From: Kribbella catacumbae DSM 19601
GTDB taxonomy: Bacteria; Actinomycetota; Actinomycetes; Propionibacteriales; Kribbellaceae
Direction of reading: 5' to 3'
Length of the DNA: 64,000 nucleotides
NCBI RefSeq assembly: GCF_000372465.1
Contig: NZ_AQUZ01000008.1
Coordinates: 124,141-188,140 of the forward strand
The notes under the pieces are model-generated. The model was not told the origin of the DNA, did no database searches, and saw nothing but the letters and a program-made list of their open reading frames with translations. Shown here piece by piece: positions 17,192 through 25,969 of the stretch. How positions within the stretch are numbered: position 1 is the first letter of the stretch; each line of letters opens with the position of its first letter. A program made the translations under genes and the position numbers.

Positions 17192-19741
17192 TCAGGGTTG
17201 GTCCGGTTTCGGATCCTCTGCTGATGACTGAAGTGGTCGAGTGGCGTCGGGTGGAGGCGGATCGTCGGGTGGCGGGAGATCGTCAGGTGGCGGGCGATGG
17301 TGGGTGGGGTTGTTGGGGTAGTGGCGGCCGGTGGGGCTGGTCCAGGTGTGGGTGCCGTTGGGGTTGGGGTGGATGTGCCAGCCGCCTTCGTGCTTGAGGC
17401 GGTGGTGGTGGCGGCACAGGCACCAGAGGTTGGCCGCGGTGGTTGGTCCGCCGGTGGTGAATGCGATCCGGTGGTCGAGGTCGGTGAATTCCGCGGGCCG
17501 ATTGCAGCCGGGGAATTGGCAGGTGCGATCGCGCAGCCGGACATACCTGTCCAGTGCGGCTGATGGTGCGTATTTGTTGGGGTCGCTGGCGGGTGGTCGG
17601 TCGGTGATCTGGAGCTCGATCCGTGAACCACCGCCACCGCCACCGCGACCATCGCCACCTCCGCCACCGCGCCCGCCACCGCCTCCGCCACCGCCGTCGG
17701 CACCGCCATCGCCGTCGGCACCGCGACCGCCATCGCCGTCGGCGCCGCGACCGCCATCGCCGTCGGCGCCGCGACCGCCATCGCCGTCGGCACCGCGACC
17801 GTTGCCGCCGTTACCGCCACTGCCGCGCCCGCCGTCGCCACCGCCAGCCGGACTTCCGCCTTCTCGGCCTTCGTCATCTCCGTCACTCGCACCGCCATTT
17901 CGGCTGGTGTGGCCGGTCGGGGTGGTCTGGGTGCGGGGGCGGCGGGTTGCTGGGCCGGGGCCGGGGCGGGGGCTGTTGGGGGTGGTGGGGAGGTTTGGCA
18001 GGAGGGTTTGTGTGAGGGCTTTGATGAGGTATCGGCGCAGTGTGGTCTGGGGGATAGGTCCGTGGTGGTCGGCTTCTCCGCCGGTTGCTGGTTGGCCGTT
18101 GATGAGGGCGCGGATTTCGTCGCCGGTGGCGTGGATGACCACGGTGGCCTCTGCCCCGCCTGCGGCGTCGTCGGTCTCGTCGATGACGTCGAGATCGGGC
18201 GAGGACTCAGGATCGGCAGTGCCGCTGTCGTCGCCGTCGTGACCATCGCTGTAGCCGCTGCCGTTGTGACCGTCGACATCGCCGTCGTGACCGTCGCTGT
18301 GGTCGCCGCCGTAGCCGTAGCCGTAGCTGTGGTCGCCGTCGGTAGCGCCGCCGCCGTAGCCGGCGTGACTGCCGCCGTAGCCGGCGTGACTGCCGCCGTA
18401 GCCGTCATGCCCCCCGCCGTAGCCTTCTTGTTCCTCGCCGTAGCCGTCGTGGCCATCGTCGTAGCCGCTGCCGTTGTGACCGTCGACATCGCCGTCGTGA
18501 CCGAAGCTATGGTCGCCGCCGTGACCGTTGCCGTCGGCAGTGCCGCTGTCGTAGTCGCCGTAACCGTAGTCGTTGCCGTCGCGACCGTCGTAGCCGTCGG
18601 GATCCTGCCCGCCGGGCGCATTGCCGTAGCCGTCGTCGCCGTGACCGTAGCTGCCGTGACCGCCGTGGCTGTCGTGGTGCTGCGGGCAGGGGGCGGAGTG
18701 GGGTGTGGGGTCGCTGGACGGGTGGCTGCCGTTTCGCTGGTCTTCGGCGACGGGCTCTTCGCGGACGGGTTCGTTGTGGAAGGGCTCGTCGCGGACCGGT
18801 TCGTCGCCGACCGGCTCGTCGTGGCTGGCCGGTTCTTCGGGGGCGGGGTTGGTGGTTTTGGTGCGGGGGAGGAGGCGGTTTAGGGCGACGTCGGCGCGGA
18901 GTTGGTCCATGGTGCGGTTGTCGCCTTTGCGGCGGCGGTAGGCGGCGGCGCGGGTGAGGCTGGTCATGACGGCGGCGGCTTCGGTGGCGTCTTGGTTGTG
19001 GACGAGGTCGGCTCGGCCGCGGTCGTCGGGGTGCATCCGCACGGAGCGGTCTTGGTGGGCGCGTTGGTAGGCCTTGTCGGTGGCGGCGGGGGAGCGGCGG
19101 GCGGTTTCGCGGTGGCATTGCTTCTTGAGGTCGGTCAAGGGGTGGGTGCGGGCCCAGTCGAGGATGGCGGCTTCGGCGGCGCGGAGTTGGTCGAGGTCGT
19201 CCAGGACCGATAGTTCGGTGACGATCGTGAACGCGGCCCGTTCGGTGAACAGCCCGTCGCTCAAGGCGGCCAGGGTGGCCGGGAAGTTGTGGACGAGTTC
19301 GCAGGAGGTGTGGATCCGGGTGGTGGCATAGCCGCGGTGCACGTTGAGGATGAGGGCGATCTCGTCGGACACCGAGCGCAGGTCGCCGGCGATCCAGCGG
19401 CGCTCGCCGGGGGTGGCGTCCCGGTCGCCCGGCTGGGGGTAGCGGTGTCCCAGGTCGGCCGAGACGCCGTGCAGGGAGTCGTCGAACCCGGCCACGGTCT
19501 CGGCCTCCAGCGCGGCGACGCGGGCCTTGATCCGGGTGAGTGCCTCCAGCCGGTCCAGCCAGCCGTCACCGGTCAGCTGCGTGGTGTCTTGGAAGACAAC
19601 CGCCTCATACAGCAGACAGCCCCGGTCGGGGTCGTCGTCCACGTCGAACCGCGACAGGCTCTGCAGGCGTGGCCGTCCGGGGGTCGGCGGGACCGGGCGC
19701 GGTGGCCCGTCTGCCGGTCGACCATCGGGACGTCTGCTCAT
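17192..19741 (-). CDS. DUF222/HNH endonuclease (13E12 family) with low-complexity inserts
   Basis: An 849-residue protein. Residues 1-300 are the DUF222 helical domain of the 13E12 repeat family; residues 739-785 are an HNH nuclease domain (CQFPGC, TDLDHR, NLWCLCRHHHRLKH). Typical members are 400-550 residues. Here two low-complexity blocks interrupt the protein: about 300-510, rich in Gly, Asp, His and Tyr, and about 615-706, almost pure Gly/Asp/Arg/Ala with GGRGADGD units. The C-terminus is proline/aspartate-rich. A short conserved-looking segment (VVIHATGDEIRALINGQPA) separates the blocks. These proteins are multicopy in actinobacteria and their role is not settled. Confidence 0.88.
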   Translation of the reverse strand: MSRRPDGRPADGPPRPVPPTPGRPRLQSLSRFDVDDDPDRGCLLYEAVVFQDTTQLTGDGWLDRLEALTRIKARVAALEAETVAGFDDSLHGVSADLGHRYPQPGDRDATPGERRWIAGDLRSVSDEIALILNVHRGYATTRIHTSCELVHNFPATLAALSDGLFTERAAFTIVTELSVLDDLDQLRAAEAAILDWARTHPLTDLKKQCHRETARRSPAATDKAYQRAHQDRSVRMHPDDRGRADLVHNQDATEAAAVMTSLTRAAAYRRRKGDNRTMDQLRADVALNRLLPRTKTTNPAPEEPASHDEPVGDEPVRDEPFHNEPVREEPVAEDQRNGSHPSSDPTPHSAPCPQHHDSHGGHGSYGHGDDGYGNAPGGQDPDGYDGRDGNDYGYGDYDSGTADGNGHGGDHSFGHDGDVDGHNGSGYDDGHDGYGEEQEGYGGGHDGYGGSHAGYGGSHAGYGGGATDGDHSYGYGYGGDHSDGHDGDVDGHNGSGYSDGHDGDDSGTADPESSPDLDVIDETDDAAGGAEATVVIHATGDEIRALINGQPATGGEADHHGPIPQTTLRRYLIKALTQTLLPNLPTTPNSPRPGPGPATRRPRTQTTPTGHTSRNGGASDGDDEGREGGSPAGGGDGGRGSGGNGGNGRGADGDGGRGADGDGGRGADGDGGRGADGDGGADGGGGGGGGRGGGGGDGRGGGGGGSRIELQITDRPPASDPNKYAPSAALDRYVRLRDRTCQFPGCNRPAEFTDLDHRIAFTTGGPTTAANLWCLCRHHHRLKHEGGWHIHPNPNGTHTWTSPTGRHYPNNPTHHRPPPDDLPPPDDPPPPDATRPLQSSAEDPKPDQP
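17624..17899. repeat. Tandem repeats coding GGRGADGD
   Basis: In-frame DNA repeats inside the HNH gene coding residues about 615-706. Four tandem copies of a 24-base unit encode GGRGADGD, flanked by glycine runs. Variation in copy number between strains is expected from slipped-strand mispairing. Confidence 0.85.
18212..18844. repeat. Low-complexity region coding Gly/Asp/His/Tyr-rich insert
   Basis: Encodes residues about 300-510 of the HNH protein. It starts with DEPVRDEP-type acidic repeats and continues with GYGGSHAGYGG, GHDGDVDGHNGSGY (two nearly identical copies) and similar units. The DNA shows degenerate GCCGTAGCC and CCGTCGTGACC repeats. Confidence 0.85.
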
Positions 19742-19813
19742 GAATCGAGCATATGTTCGAATACACTCCGAATCAAATCGGCTACCACGAGTGGCCGCTG
19801 GGCTGCGGTAACG

Positions 19814-20260
19814 CTATGCCTGCCAGCCGAAGTTGAGGGAGTGGCTGGTCGGGTTGTGGCGGTTGTAGAAGCGGTGGGCGTCGGTGCGGGCGGTGGAGGA
19901 GTCGAGCTCCAGGTGGGTGGCGCCGTTGGCCGCGGCCCATTCGCGGGCCGCCGTCAGCAGGGCGGCGCCGATGCCGTTCGAGCGTTGACCCGGATCGACG
20001 GCGAGGTCTTCCACCCAGCAGCGCTGACCGAATCGGACCGACTCGAGGTCCAAGTACGTCGTACAGAAGCCCTGTAGCTGATCGCCATCAGCAGCAACCA
20101 GTACTCCGCTGAGCGGGCTGGCGAGGGTGCGTTCCAGCCGGTCGGCGGCGACGGCCGGGTCCCAGTCGCCGGGTTTCGCGCCGGGCGGGTCGAAGAGCCA
20201 ACTGTAGGCGTCGACGAGTTGCGGGATGTCTGCCGCGGTGGCTGCGCGCACGTTGCTCAT
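19814..20260 (-). CDS. GNAT family N-acetyltransferase
   Basis: A 148-residue acetyltransferase with the acetyl-CoA loop DLAVDPGQRSNGIGAALLTAA and the TARTDAHRFYNRH segment. The HFY region resembles that of the GNAT encoded at 3243-3698, although overall they differ. It begins MSNVRAATAADIPQL, as expected for the family. It stands between the HNH gene and the DUF1990 gene, all on the minus strand, with no evident operon partner. Substrate unknown. Confidence 0.88.
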   Translation of the reverse strand: MSNVRAATAADIPQLVDAYSWLFDPPGAKPGDWDPAVAADRLERTLASPLSGVLVAADGDQLQGFCTTYLDLESVRFGQRCWVEDLAVDPGQRSNGIGAALLTAAREWAAANGATHLELDSSTARTDAHRFYNRHNPTSHSLNFGWQA

Positions 20261-20332
20261 AGTGGCGAGGCTAGGGAGTTTGTTGCTTGTCGCAACAGAT
20301 CCAATCCGGGACGGTTTCGCCAGTCCACTGCT

Positions 20333-20857
20333 TCAGCTGTTGGCGAGGCGGGTCAGGGCTTTCGCGTAGTGCTGGGCGACTAGCTTCTGGGCGGCACGGG
20401 CGACGGGCCCGCCCAGGCGGGTGTACCAGGTGCCGGCGCGGCTGTACGCGCGGATCGTGTAGTAGATGCCGTCCGGCTCGCGAGTCACCACCAAGGACTC
20501 CTCGCCGGCCTGGGGATGCCCTTCCAGCGTGCCGTAGGCGAAGCCGATCCGGTCGGGCTCGTCGACGACCCAGACCACCCGGCAGGGCACAGGCAGGCCG
20601 ACCGACGCGACTCCGAGTCGGCCGAGCGAGTTCGTGCCGACCACGACCGGGCTGTCTGTCGCCTCGACCGGGACGCCGGCCGCGTGGTGCGCCTTCCAGG
20701 TCATCAACGCCTCGCCAGCGCGGCGGAACACCTCGTCCCCAGCGCCAATGCGGACGCGGTAATCGAGCCGGTGGTACCCGGGCGGTGTCTCGTCGCGCAA
20801 CGTCGAGCCGACGGCGTCATAGCTGAAGCGCCGGTCACGCAGGTCATCGAGCTTCAT
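20333..20857 (-). CDS. DUF1990 (UPF0548) family protein
   Basis: A 174-residue protein of the DUF1990 family, recognised by the YHRLDYRVRIGAGDEVFRRA segment near the N-terminus and IGFAYGTLEGHPQAGEESLVV in the middle. The family is small, soluble and without known function; the fold is thought to resemble START-like proteins. The ATG at 20857 overlaps the upstream YndJ-like gene by 14 bases, so translational coupling is likely. Confidence 0.85.
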   Translation of the reverse strand: MKLDDLRDRRFSYDAVGSTLRDETPPGYHRLDYRVRIGAGDEVFRRAGEALMTWKAHHAAGVPVEATDSPVVVGTNSLGRLGVASVGLPVPCRVVWVVDEPDRIGFAYGTLEGHPQAGEESLVVTREPDGIYYTIRAYSRAGTWYTRLGGPVARAAQKLVAQHYAKALTRLANS

Positions 20858-21662
20858 CCCACTCCTTCAGTCGACGCCAGGCCAGCAGGCCACACAAGGC
20901 GAAGCCGAGCGCGTTCGCCAACCCATGTGTAGCAACCATCCAGCGCAACGGCAGGTACGGCGTCGCCACCACGTGCCCCAGTGCCCAGCTGAGCGCCAGC
21001 ACCATTGTCACCACGAGGGTGGATGCCGACACGACCAGCAGCACCTTGGTGGTCCGATCGGCGGTTTGGGAGCGCCGCCACATGGCCCAGCCCACCAGCC
21101 ACATCCCGGCGGTCAGTACTGCGGCACCGAGCAGCTCGACCGGATCGCCGAGGAAGAAGCCCAGCAGCACGATCCCTGTCCCCAGCGGCACGCTGATCGC
21201 GGCAGCGGTCGCCGCCTGGTTGCTGATCGACTCCACCACCAGGCAGGCGACCAGTGCTGCGGCAAAGCCGGCGAAGTGGAAGTGGGCGACCGTCAGTGAG
21301 AGCACTGTCAGGTTGAAACCGAACAGCTCGTACGACGAACGCTCGGCGACCAGCGACAGCGCGGCGATCGACGGTGTGAGCAATGCGGTGTGGAGCGCGA
21401 CTTCCCTGGCCCGTAAGCGTTTCCGGCGTACCAGGTCGGCGGCAGCCAGTACTGCGAGTACGAGCGTGCCTGCCAGGTAGATGCTGGCCAGTGTGATCGA
21501 CAAGGCGCCGCGGCTGAGCCAGAGGGACAAGACCCCTGGCACGGCCGCGGCGAGCCACCAGCGGCGGACCGTGGTACCACCGGAGACCTCCACCAGGCTG
21601 AGCCCGAGCGGCACGATCACCAGCATGCCCAGGCTCACTACCAGGTGGACCAGTGTCAGCAC
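20844..21662 (-). CDS. YndJ-like multi-pass membrane protein
   Basis: A 272-residue membrane protein with about eight hydrophobic helices, resembling the YndJ family (PF14158), with the conserved VAHFHFAGFAAALVA helix and ATHGLANALGFALCG near the C-terminus. The start is the GTG at 21662, whose first base is the last base of the LCP gene stop codon (TAGTG); the longer open frame upstream lies inside the LCP gene. YndJ and DUF1990 proteins often occur together. Function unknown. Confidence 0.75.
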   Translation of the reverse strand: MLTLVHLVVSLGMLVIVPLGLSLVEVSGGTTVRRWWLAAAVPGVLSLWLSRGALSITLASIYLAGTLVLAVLAAADLVRRKRLRAREVALHTALLTPSIAALSLVAERSSYELFGFNLTVLSLTVAHFHFAGFAAALVACLVVESISNQAATAAAISVPLGTGIVLLGFFLGDPVELLGAAVLTAGMWLVGWAMWRRSQTADRTTKVLLVVSASTLVVTMVLALSWALGHVVATPYLPLRWMVATHGLANALGFALCGLLAWRRLKEWDEAR

Positions 21663-22675
21663 TAGCTGCTCTTGAGGCCGCTGGTGTTGTCTTCCTTCAG
21701 GGCCTTGAAGAGGGCCTTGGCCTTGGCGTTGTCCCACTTCACGGCCGAGCCGTGCCGGGTTTCGAGGTTTGTGTCGGATACGGGCACGGTCAGCGTGATG
21801 CCGCCGCTGCCGCTGGACACCGCCTTCATCCCGCGGGCGAACTTGAACAGGCCGAGCGGCCCCATGTCGCTGTCGATCGTGAGGGCCTCGGCGCCCGCGG
21901 TGCTGAGGTTGTAGTAGCGGATCGGGTTCAGGAACGTGGCTGGTGAGACGCCCTTGGAGGCGATCGCACCGATCATCTCGCGTTGCCGCTCGACCCGGCC
22001 GAGATCGCCCTTCGGGTCGCTCTTGCGGGCCCGGACGTAGCCGAGCGCGTTCACGCCGTCGAGTTCCTGACAGCCGGCCGGCAGGTCGATGTGCGCGTCG
22101 TCATCTTTCATTGCCTTGGGCAAGCACATCTTGATGCCGCCGACGCTGTCCACGATCGACGCGAACCCGCTGAAGCCGATCTCGACGTAGTGGTCGACGC
22201 GCAGCCCGGAGACGCTCTCGACGGTCTGGATCAGCAACTGTGGGCCGCCGAACGCGAACGCCGCGTTGATCCTGTTCTTCCCCTTGCCGGGGATCGGCAC
22301 GTAGCTGTCGCGCGGGATGCTGATCAGCGCCGTCGGGCCGGACTCCGGTACGTGCAGCAACATGATCGAGTCGGTTCGCTGACCGGACGCCTTGCCGGTG
22401 TGCAGTTTCGCGCGCTCGGCGCGGGACAGACCCTCGCGGCTGTCGGACCCGACCAGCAGGTACGTCGTACCGGGGGTATCGGCCGGCCGGTCGCCGCTAG
22501 GCATGGCCTCGGCCTTGTTGATCTTGCCCCAGGCGAACAGCGGGACGCAGATCAGCGTCAGCACGAACAGCAGGATGATGAGTCCGATGATCCTGGCGAA
22601 CCAGTTGCGCCGCTTCTTGGGTCGCACGGGCGGCCGGCTGACATAGCGCGGGTCGATGGATTGCGGTTGGCTCAT
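21662..22675 (-). CDS. LCP family (LytR-CpsA-Psr) cell-wall ligase
   Basis: A 337-residue membrane-anchored protein. A short basic cytoplasmic tail (RPKKRRNWFAR) precedes one transmembrane helix at about 28-50, then the extracytoplasmic LCP domain: DSIMLLHV, SIPRDSYVPIPGKGKNRINAAFAFGG, DHYVEIGFSGF, and YVRARK followed by GDLGRVERQREM. Family members transfer glycopolymers such as teichoic acid or arabinogalactan from lipid carriers to peptidoglycan. It appears to head a minus-strand unit with the YndJ and DUF1990 genes. Confidence 0.9.
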   Translation of the reverse strand: MSQPQSIDPRYVSRPPVRPKKRRNWFARIIGLIILLFVLTLICVPLFAWGKINKAEAMPSGDRPADTPGTTYLLVGSDSREGLSRAERAKLHTGKASGQRTDSIMLLHVPESGPTALISIPRDSYVPIPGKGKNRINAAFAFGGPQLLIQTVESVSGLRVDHYVEIGFSGFASIVDSVGGIKMCLPKAMKDDDAHIDLPAGCQELDGVNALGYVRARKSDPKGDLGRVERQREMIGAIASKGVSPATFLNPIRYYNLSTAGAEALTIDSDMGPLGLFKFARGMKAVSSGSGGITLTVPVSDTNLETRHGSAVKWDNAKAKALFKALKEDNTSGLKSS

Positions 22676-22769
22676 GGAACGACCGTATCGGCACCCGGGC
22701 CGATCGTGCGTCAGTCCGGCGAAGGGTCTTCACCCCACACTTTCAGACCGTGGACTGGTCCCGCCTCGA

Positions 22770-23573
22770 TCAAAAGGAGGATCTTCGCCCGCCGATCGAA
22801 CCAATCCGCCGGAACGTGCGTGGCGCCTGCCCCACGCGGGCACTGAACAGCCTGCTGAAGTACGCCGGATCGTCGTACCCGACCTCCCGCGCGACCACCG
22901 CGACGGGGAGATCCGTCTCGGCCAGCAACGCCTTCGCCTCGTTCATCCTCGTGGTCAAGATCACCTCCTGAGGCGTCGAAGCGCTCGCCTGCCGGGTCGC
23001 TGCTCTCAGCTCGCCGACCGTCACGCCGAGTGCTTCGGCGTACTGCGGTATCGACAGCGGCCGGCATGCGAAGGCGCGCAGCTGTGCGACTAGCTCATTG
23101 CCCGGTTCGGTCTGTGCTGGTGTCGCGATGAGGTCGTAGAGAGCTGCTGCGGCCTGGACCTCACTGGTCTGTGCCACTCGGAGGAGCTTGGCGAATGCCC
23201 GTTGGGGCGCGCGGGGGTCGGCGTACCGGCGTACTGGGGTCTCTGGGGTCAGGTAGCCGAGGTGGGTGAGTGCTGCGGTCGCAGTACCGCCGAAGAGGGC
23301 CCATGACTGCTGCCAGTTCGTAGCGGGGCGGTAGCCGTGCAGTACGCCGGGGAAGAGCCAGAACAGGGCGGGAGCTTCGATGGCGTGGAGGACTCGGTCG
23401 GGGCCGTGCAGTAGCTGGCCTCTGCCTTGGTGGAGGAAGACGGCGGCGTGGCAGCCGAGGGCGCGTTCCGGAGTTGCCGCGGGCGGGATGCGCTGCTCAC
23501 CGACGCCCAGGCAGAAGAGTCCAAGTTGTCGCTCGATCGGATCAGGGGTCAGGTAGGTCGACCAGTTCTCCAT
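22770..23573 (-). CDS. AraC family transcriptional regulator
   Basis: A 267-residue regulator with an N-terminal AraC-type sensor domain (LHQGRGQLLHGPD, a cupin strand) and a C-terminal double HTH (PLSIPQYAEALGVTVGELRAA; DLPVAVVAREVGYDDPAYFSRLFSARVGQAPRTFR). The start is taken as the ATG at 23573 (MENWSTYL); a GTG six bases earlier is possible. It is divergent from the phytanoyl-CoA dioxygenase-like gene 72 bases away and probably controls it. Confidence 0.88.
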   Translation of the reverse strand: MENWSTYLTPDPIERQLGLFCLGVGEQRIPPAATPERALGCHAAVFLHQGRGQLLHGPDRVLHAIEAPALFWLFPGVLHGYRPATNWQQSWALFGGTATAALTHLGYLTPETPVRRYADPRAPQRAFAKLLRVAQTSEVQAAAALYDLIATPAQTEPGNELVAQLRAFACRPLSIPQYAEALGVTVGELRAATRQASASTPQEVILTTRMNEAKALLAETDLPVAVVAREVGYDDPAYFSRLFSARVGQAPRTFRRIGSIGGRRSSF

Positions 23574-23645
23574 GTCCACAAGAGTCCAAGAAGTACCTGC
23601 TCTAGTCCATTCCGGTGATCCTGGGCCGGCGGTTGGAATGGTGGG

Positions 23646-24455
23646 GTGCTGACCTCGAATGGGTATGTGTTGTCGCCTGAGCGACTTGGAATGCTGGCTG
23701 AGGTGCCGCGGCGGGAGCGTGGGGATCGGGAGGCGTTGCGGGCCCGGCTGGCGCGGGACGGGTATCTGTTCCTGCGCGGGCTGCTGGATCCGGCTGAGGT
23801 GCTCGAGTTCCGGCGGTACTTCTTCGAGCGGACCGGGGTTGCCGACGCTCACGGCGTACCGCGGGTGGTGGATCGTGCTGAGCTGCGGAGAGTGCTGTTC
23901 GGTGAGGTGGTGCCAGGGCCGCAGTACGAGGCGTTCTGTGCCCAGCCGGCCTTGCGGGGCTGGTACGAGTGGTTCCTGGGCGGGGAGACGTTCCTGCATC
24001 GGCGCAAGATCATCCGGCACATCGCACCGGGCGAGGCGGGCATTGGTACGGCGACACAGGCGCACTACGACCTCGTCTACCTGCGGGAAGGCACTGACCA
24101 AGTGCTGTCCGCCTGGATCCCTCTCGGCGACTGCCCGGTCTCTCTCGGCGGTCTCACCTACCTAGAGGGCAGTCACCACCGAGTACTGCGGGAGGAGGCG
24201 GCCGGCACACTCAAGCGCCCGGCCGCGTCGATCACTGCCGACCTGCCGAGCCTTGCCGACGAGTACGACGCCAACTGGCTGGTTGCCGACTACGCGGCCG
24301 GCGATGTCGTCATCCACACCGCGCACACGGTCCATGCCGCGCTGGACAACGTCTCGTCCTCGATGCGGCTCTCGACCGACATCCGCTACCAACTGGCTGC
24401 CACTCCTGTCGACGGCCGCTGGCAGTCCCACTGGCACGACCGGGACGGGCTCTAG
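23646..24455 (+). CDS. Phytanoyl-CoA dioxygenase (PhyH) family protein
   Basis: A 269-residue Fe(II)/2-oxoglutarate-dependent oxygenase. The iron-binding HxD is in AHYDLVYLREG, the distal histidine in DVVIHTAHTVHAALDN, and a 2-oxoglutarate arginine follows in MRLSTDIRYQ. The GTG at 23646 is used as the start; an ATG 45 bases downstream (MLAEVPRR) is an alternative. It is divergent from an AraC regulator. The substrate is unknown; family members hydroxylate a wide range of small molecules. Confidence 0.85.
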   Translation: MLTSNGYVLSPERLGMLAEVPRRERGDREALRARLARDGYLFLRGLLDPAEVLEFRRYFFERTGVADAHGVPRVVDRAELRRVLFGEVVPGPQYEAFCAQPALRGWYEWFLGGETFLHRRKIIRHIAPGEAGIGTATQAHYDLVYLREGTDQVLSAWIPLGDCPVSLGGLTYLEGSHHRVLREEAAGTLKRPAASITADLPSLADEYDANWLVADYAAGDVVIHTAHTVHAALDNVSSSMRLSTDIRYQLAATPVDGRWQSHWHDRDGL

Positions 24456-24528
24456 TGCCCTGCATCCGAGGGCTCTGACAGCCTGGATCGCGCGGGTTTT
24501 CCCCACTATCTGGGATCGCTCTCGCTAA

Positions 24529-24543
24529 CGACAATCATTTCGG
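24529..24543 (+). promoter_or_regulatory. Possible Zur-like box upstream of HU gene
   Basis: CGACAATCATTTCGG matches the actinobacterial Zur-type pattern TGACAATCATTTTCA at 11 of 15 positions and sits inside an imperfect palindrome AACGACAATCATTTCGGTT, about 75 bases before the HU-family start. The match is by hand and the link is weak. Confidence 0.25.
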
Positions 24544-24613
24544 TTAAGGTTTCGGGACCGACCGGGGCAGCGTTTGGGGAGCTGCCCGGCGGCTGCCGAG
24601 TCAGAGGAGAACC

Positions 24614-24907
24614 GTGAACCGCAACGAGCTGGTCGCCGGCGTGGCGACGAAGGCGGGCATCCCGCGCAACCAGGCCGAGAAGGTCCTCGACGCGCTGGGC
24701 GACGTCGTCACCGAGGCCGTGCACAAGGGGGACAAGGTCTCGCTGACCGGCCTGCTGAGCATCGAGCGGGTGATGCGCGCGCCCCGCACCGGCCGCAATC
24801 CGCAGACCGGCGAGCCGCTCTCGATCCCGGCCGGGTACTCCGTCCGGCTGTCGTGCGGAAGCCGCCTCAAGGCCGCGGCCCGAGGCGACCTCCGCACCGT
24901 CTCCTGA
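24614..24907 (+). CDS. HU family DNA-binding protein
   Basis: A 97-residue histone-like protein. It has the HU core: helix pair MNRNELVAGVATKAGIPRNQA, the beta arm GLLSIERVMRAPRTGRNPQTGE, and IPAGYSVRLSCGSRLK, where most HU proteins have IPA.KVPAFKAGK.LK. The start is a GTG at 24614 behind AGAGGAGA. It would bend and compact DNA as a homodimer. It lacks the long lysine-rich tail of mycobacterial HupB. The gene is convergent with the beta-propeller gene only 3 bases away. Confidence 0.92.
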   Translation: MNRNELVAGVATKAGIPRNQAEKVLDALGDVVTEAVHKGDKVSLTGLLSIERVMRAPRTGRNPQTGEPLSIPAGYSVRLSCGSRLKAAARGDLRTVS

Positions 24908-24910
24908 CCG

Positions 24911-25969
24911 TCAGCGGTCGACGGCCGCCACCCAGTACGGCGTCGTCGGGGTCGGCGGAGTGCTGAACCGGGCGTTCGGCAGGTAGAGCCGCGACCCGAA
25001 GAGCGCGGCCGTCGTCGGTACGTCGAAGTCGGCGCTCTTGATCTCGCGGACCAGCCGGCCGCTGCTACCGGACTGGTCGAGGTCCAGCACTGCGATCTTG
25101 TTCAGCCGGTTCTGGACGACGTACAGGGTGTCGCCGGACAGCAGCAGGCCGTCGCCGTTCGTCATCACCGCGCCGCCGAGCTCGATCTTCTTGGTGACGC
25201 CAGTGCGCGGGTCGACTTGGAACAGGAAGCCCGTCGCCGACTGCACGATGATCAGGTTGCGGCCGTCCGGCGTGAGCGAGATGCCGTTGCCGTTGTTGAT
25301 CATCGGGTCATGCTTGTAGTCGCCGGTGAGCGGGATGGTCTGGATGGCGGCCTGGCTGGGCAGCTGGCCGTTGCGGCCGAGCGGGACCTTGTAGAAGAGC
25401 GGCTGACGCGAGTCGGTGAACCAGGCGGCGTCCTTGCTGAGGATGACGTCGTTGACGAAGGTCGGCGTCGTGGTGGAGAAGGCATAGCTGGCCAGTACCT
25501 TGCCGGAGCGCGTGTCGATCACCCGGCCGTTGCCGCCGGCAGCACCGGCCACGAACAGCCGGCCACGCTGGTCGGCCTTCATGCCGAGTGAGGCGGTGCC
25601 TGGGCCCTGGCTGATCACCTTGCCGAGTCCGGTCCGCAGGTCGGCGGCGTAGATGTCACCGTCGACGCGCGAGCCGAAGTACGCAGTACCGGAGTGGTCG
25701 ATGGCGATGCCCTCCGGCTGGAAGCCGGCCGGGAGGTCGAAGCGGCGGGGGAAGCGAGCACTGTGGCTTGCCTGGGTGGCTCCGAAGCGGATGGAGTTGC
25801 AGCGGTCGTCGTCTCTGGTGTGCTTGACGACCTGGTGTGCGGGGGCGGAGTTTGAGGCAGCGGTCGTCCCGGTGAACGCGGATGCGGTGACGCTGCCCAG
25901 AAGCAGTGCGGGGAGGCCGAGAGTCGCGGCGAGCGCGCGGCCTAGCCGTCTCGGCTGTGGACGTGACAT
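24911..25969 (-). CDS. Secreted SMP-30/gluconolactonase-like beta-propeller protein
   Basis: A 352-residue protein with a signal peptide (RRLGRALAATLGLPALLLGS, cleavage likely after about residue 31) and a six-bladed propeller of the SMP-30/NHL type. Blades show repeated PEGIAIDHSGTAYFGS, NGISLTPDGRNLIIV and NGDGLLLSGDTLYVV motifs, the last two carrying the metal-binding Asn/Asp pattern. It would act outside the cell as a lactonase or a binding protein. It is divergent from the M13 peptidase gene. Confidence 0.82.
   Translation of the reverse strand: MSRPQPRRLGRALAATLGLPALLLGSVTASAFTGTTAASNSAPAHQVVKHTRDDDRCNSIRFGATQASHSARFPRRFDLPAGFQPEGIAIDHSGTAYFGSRVDGDIYAADLRTGLGKVISQGPGTASLGMKADQRGRLFVAGAAGGNGRVIDTRSGKVLASYAFSTTTPTFVNDVILSKDAAWFTDSRQPLFYKVPLGRNGQLPSQAAIQTIPLTGDYKHDPMINNGNGISLTPDGRNLIIVQSATGFLFQVDPRTGVTKKIELGGAVMTNGDGLLLSGDTLYVVQNRLNKIAVLDLDQSGSSGRLVREIKSADFDVPTTAALFGSRLYLPNARFSTPPTPTTPYWVAAVDR

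Noticed and set aside
17624..18844. Regularly repeated DNA that might be a CRISPR array
   Set aside because: Repeats are short, in-frame coding units without unique spacers of constant length, and there are no cas genes.
17909..18883. Alanine/valine-rich plus-strand frame that looks like a membrane protein
   Set aside because: It is the antisense reading of the low-complexity insert of the HNH gene; the hydrophobic look comes from the repeat.
3243..20260. The two GNAT genes as a recent duplication
   Set aside because: They share only the short HRFY region common to the family; the remainder is clearly different.
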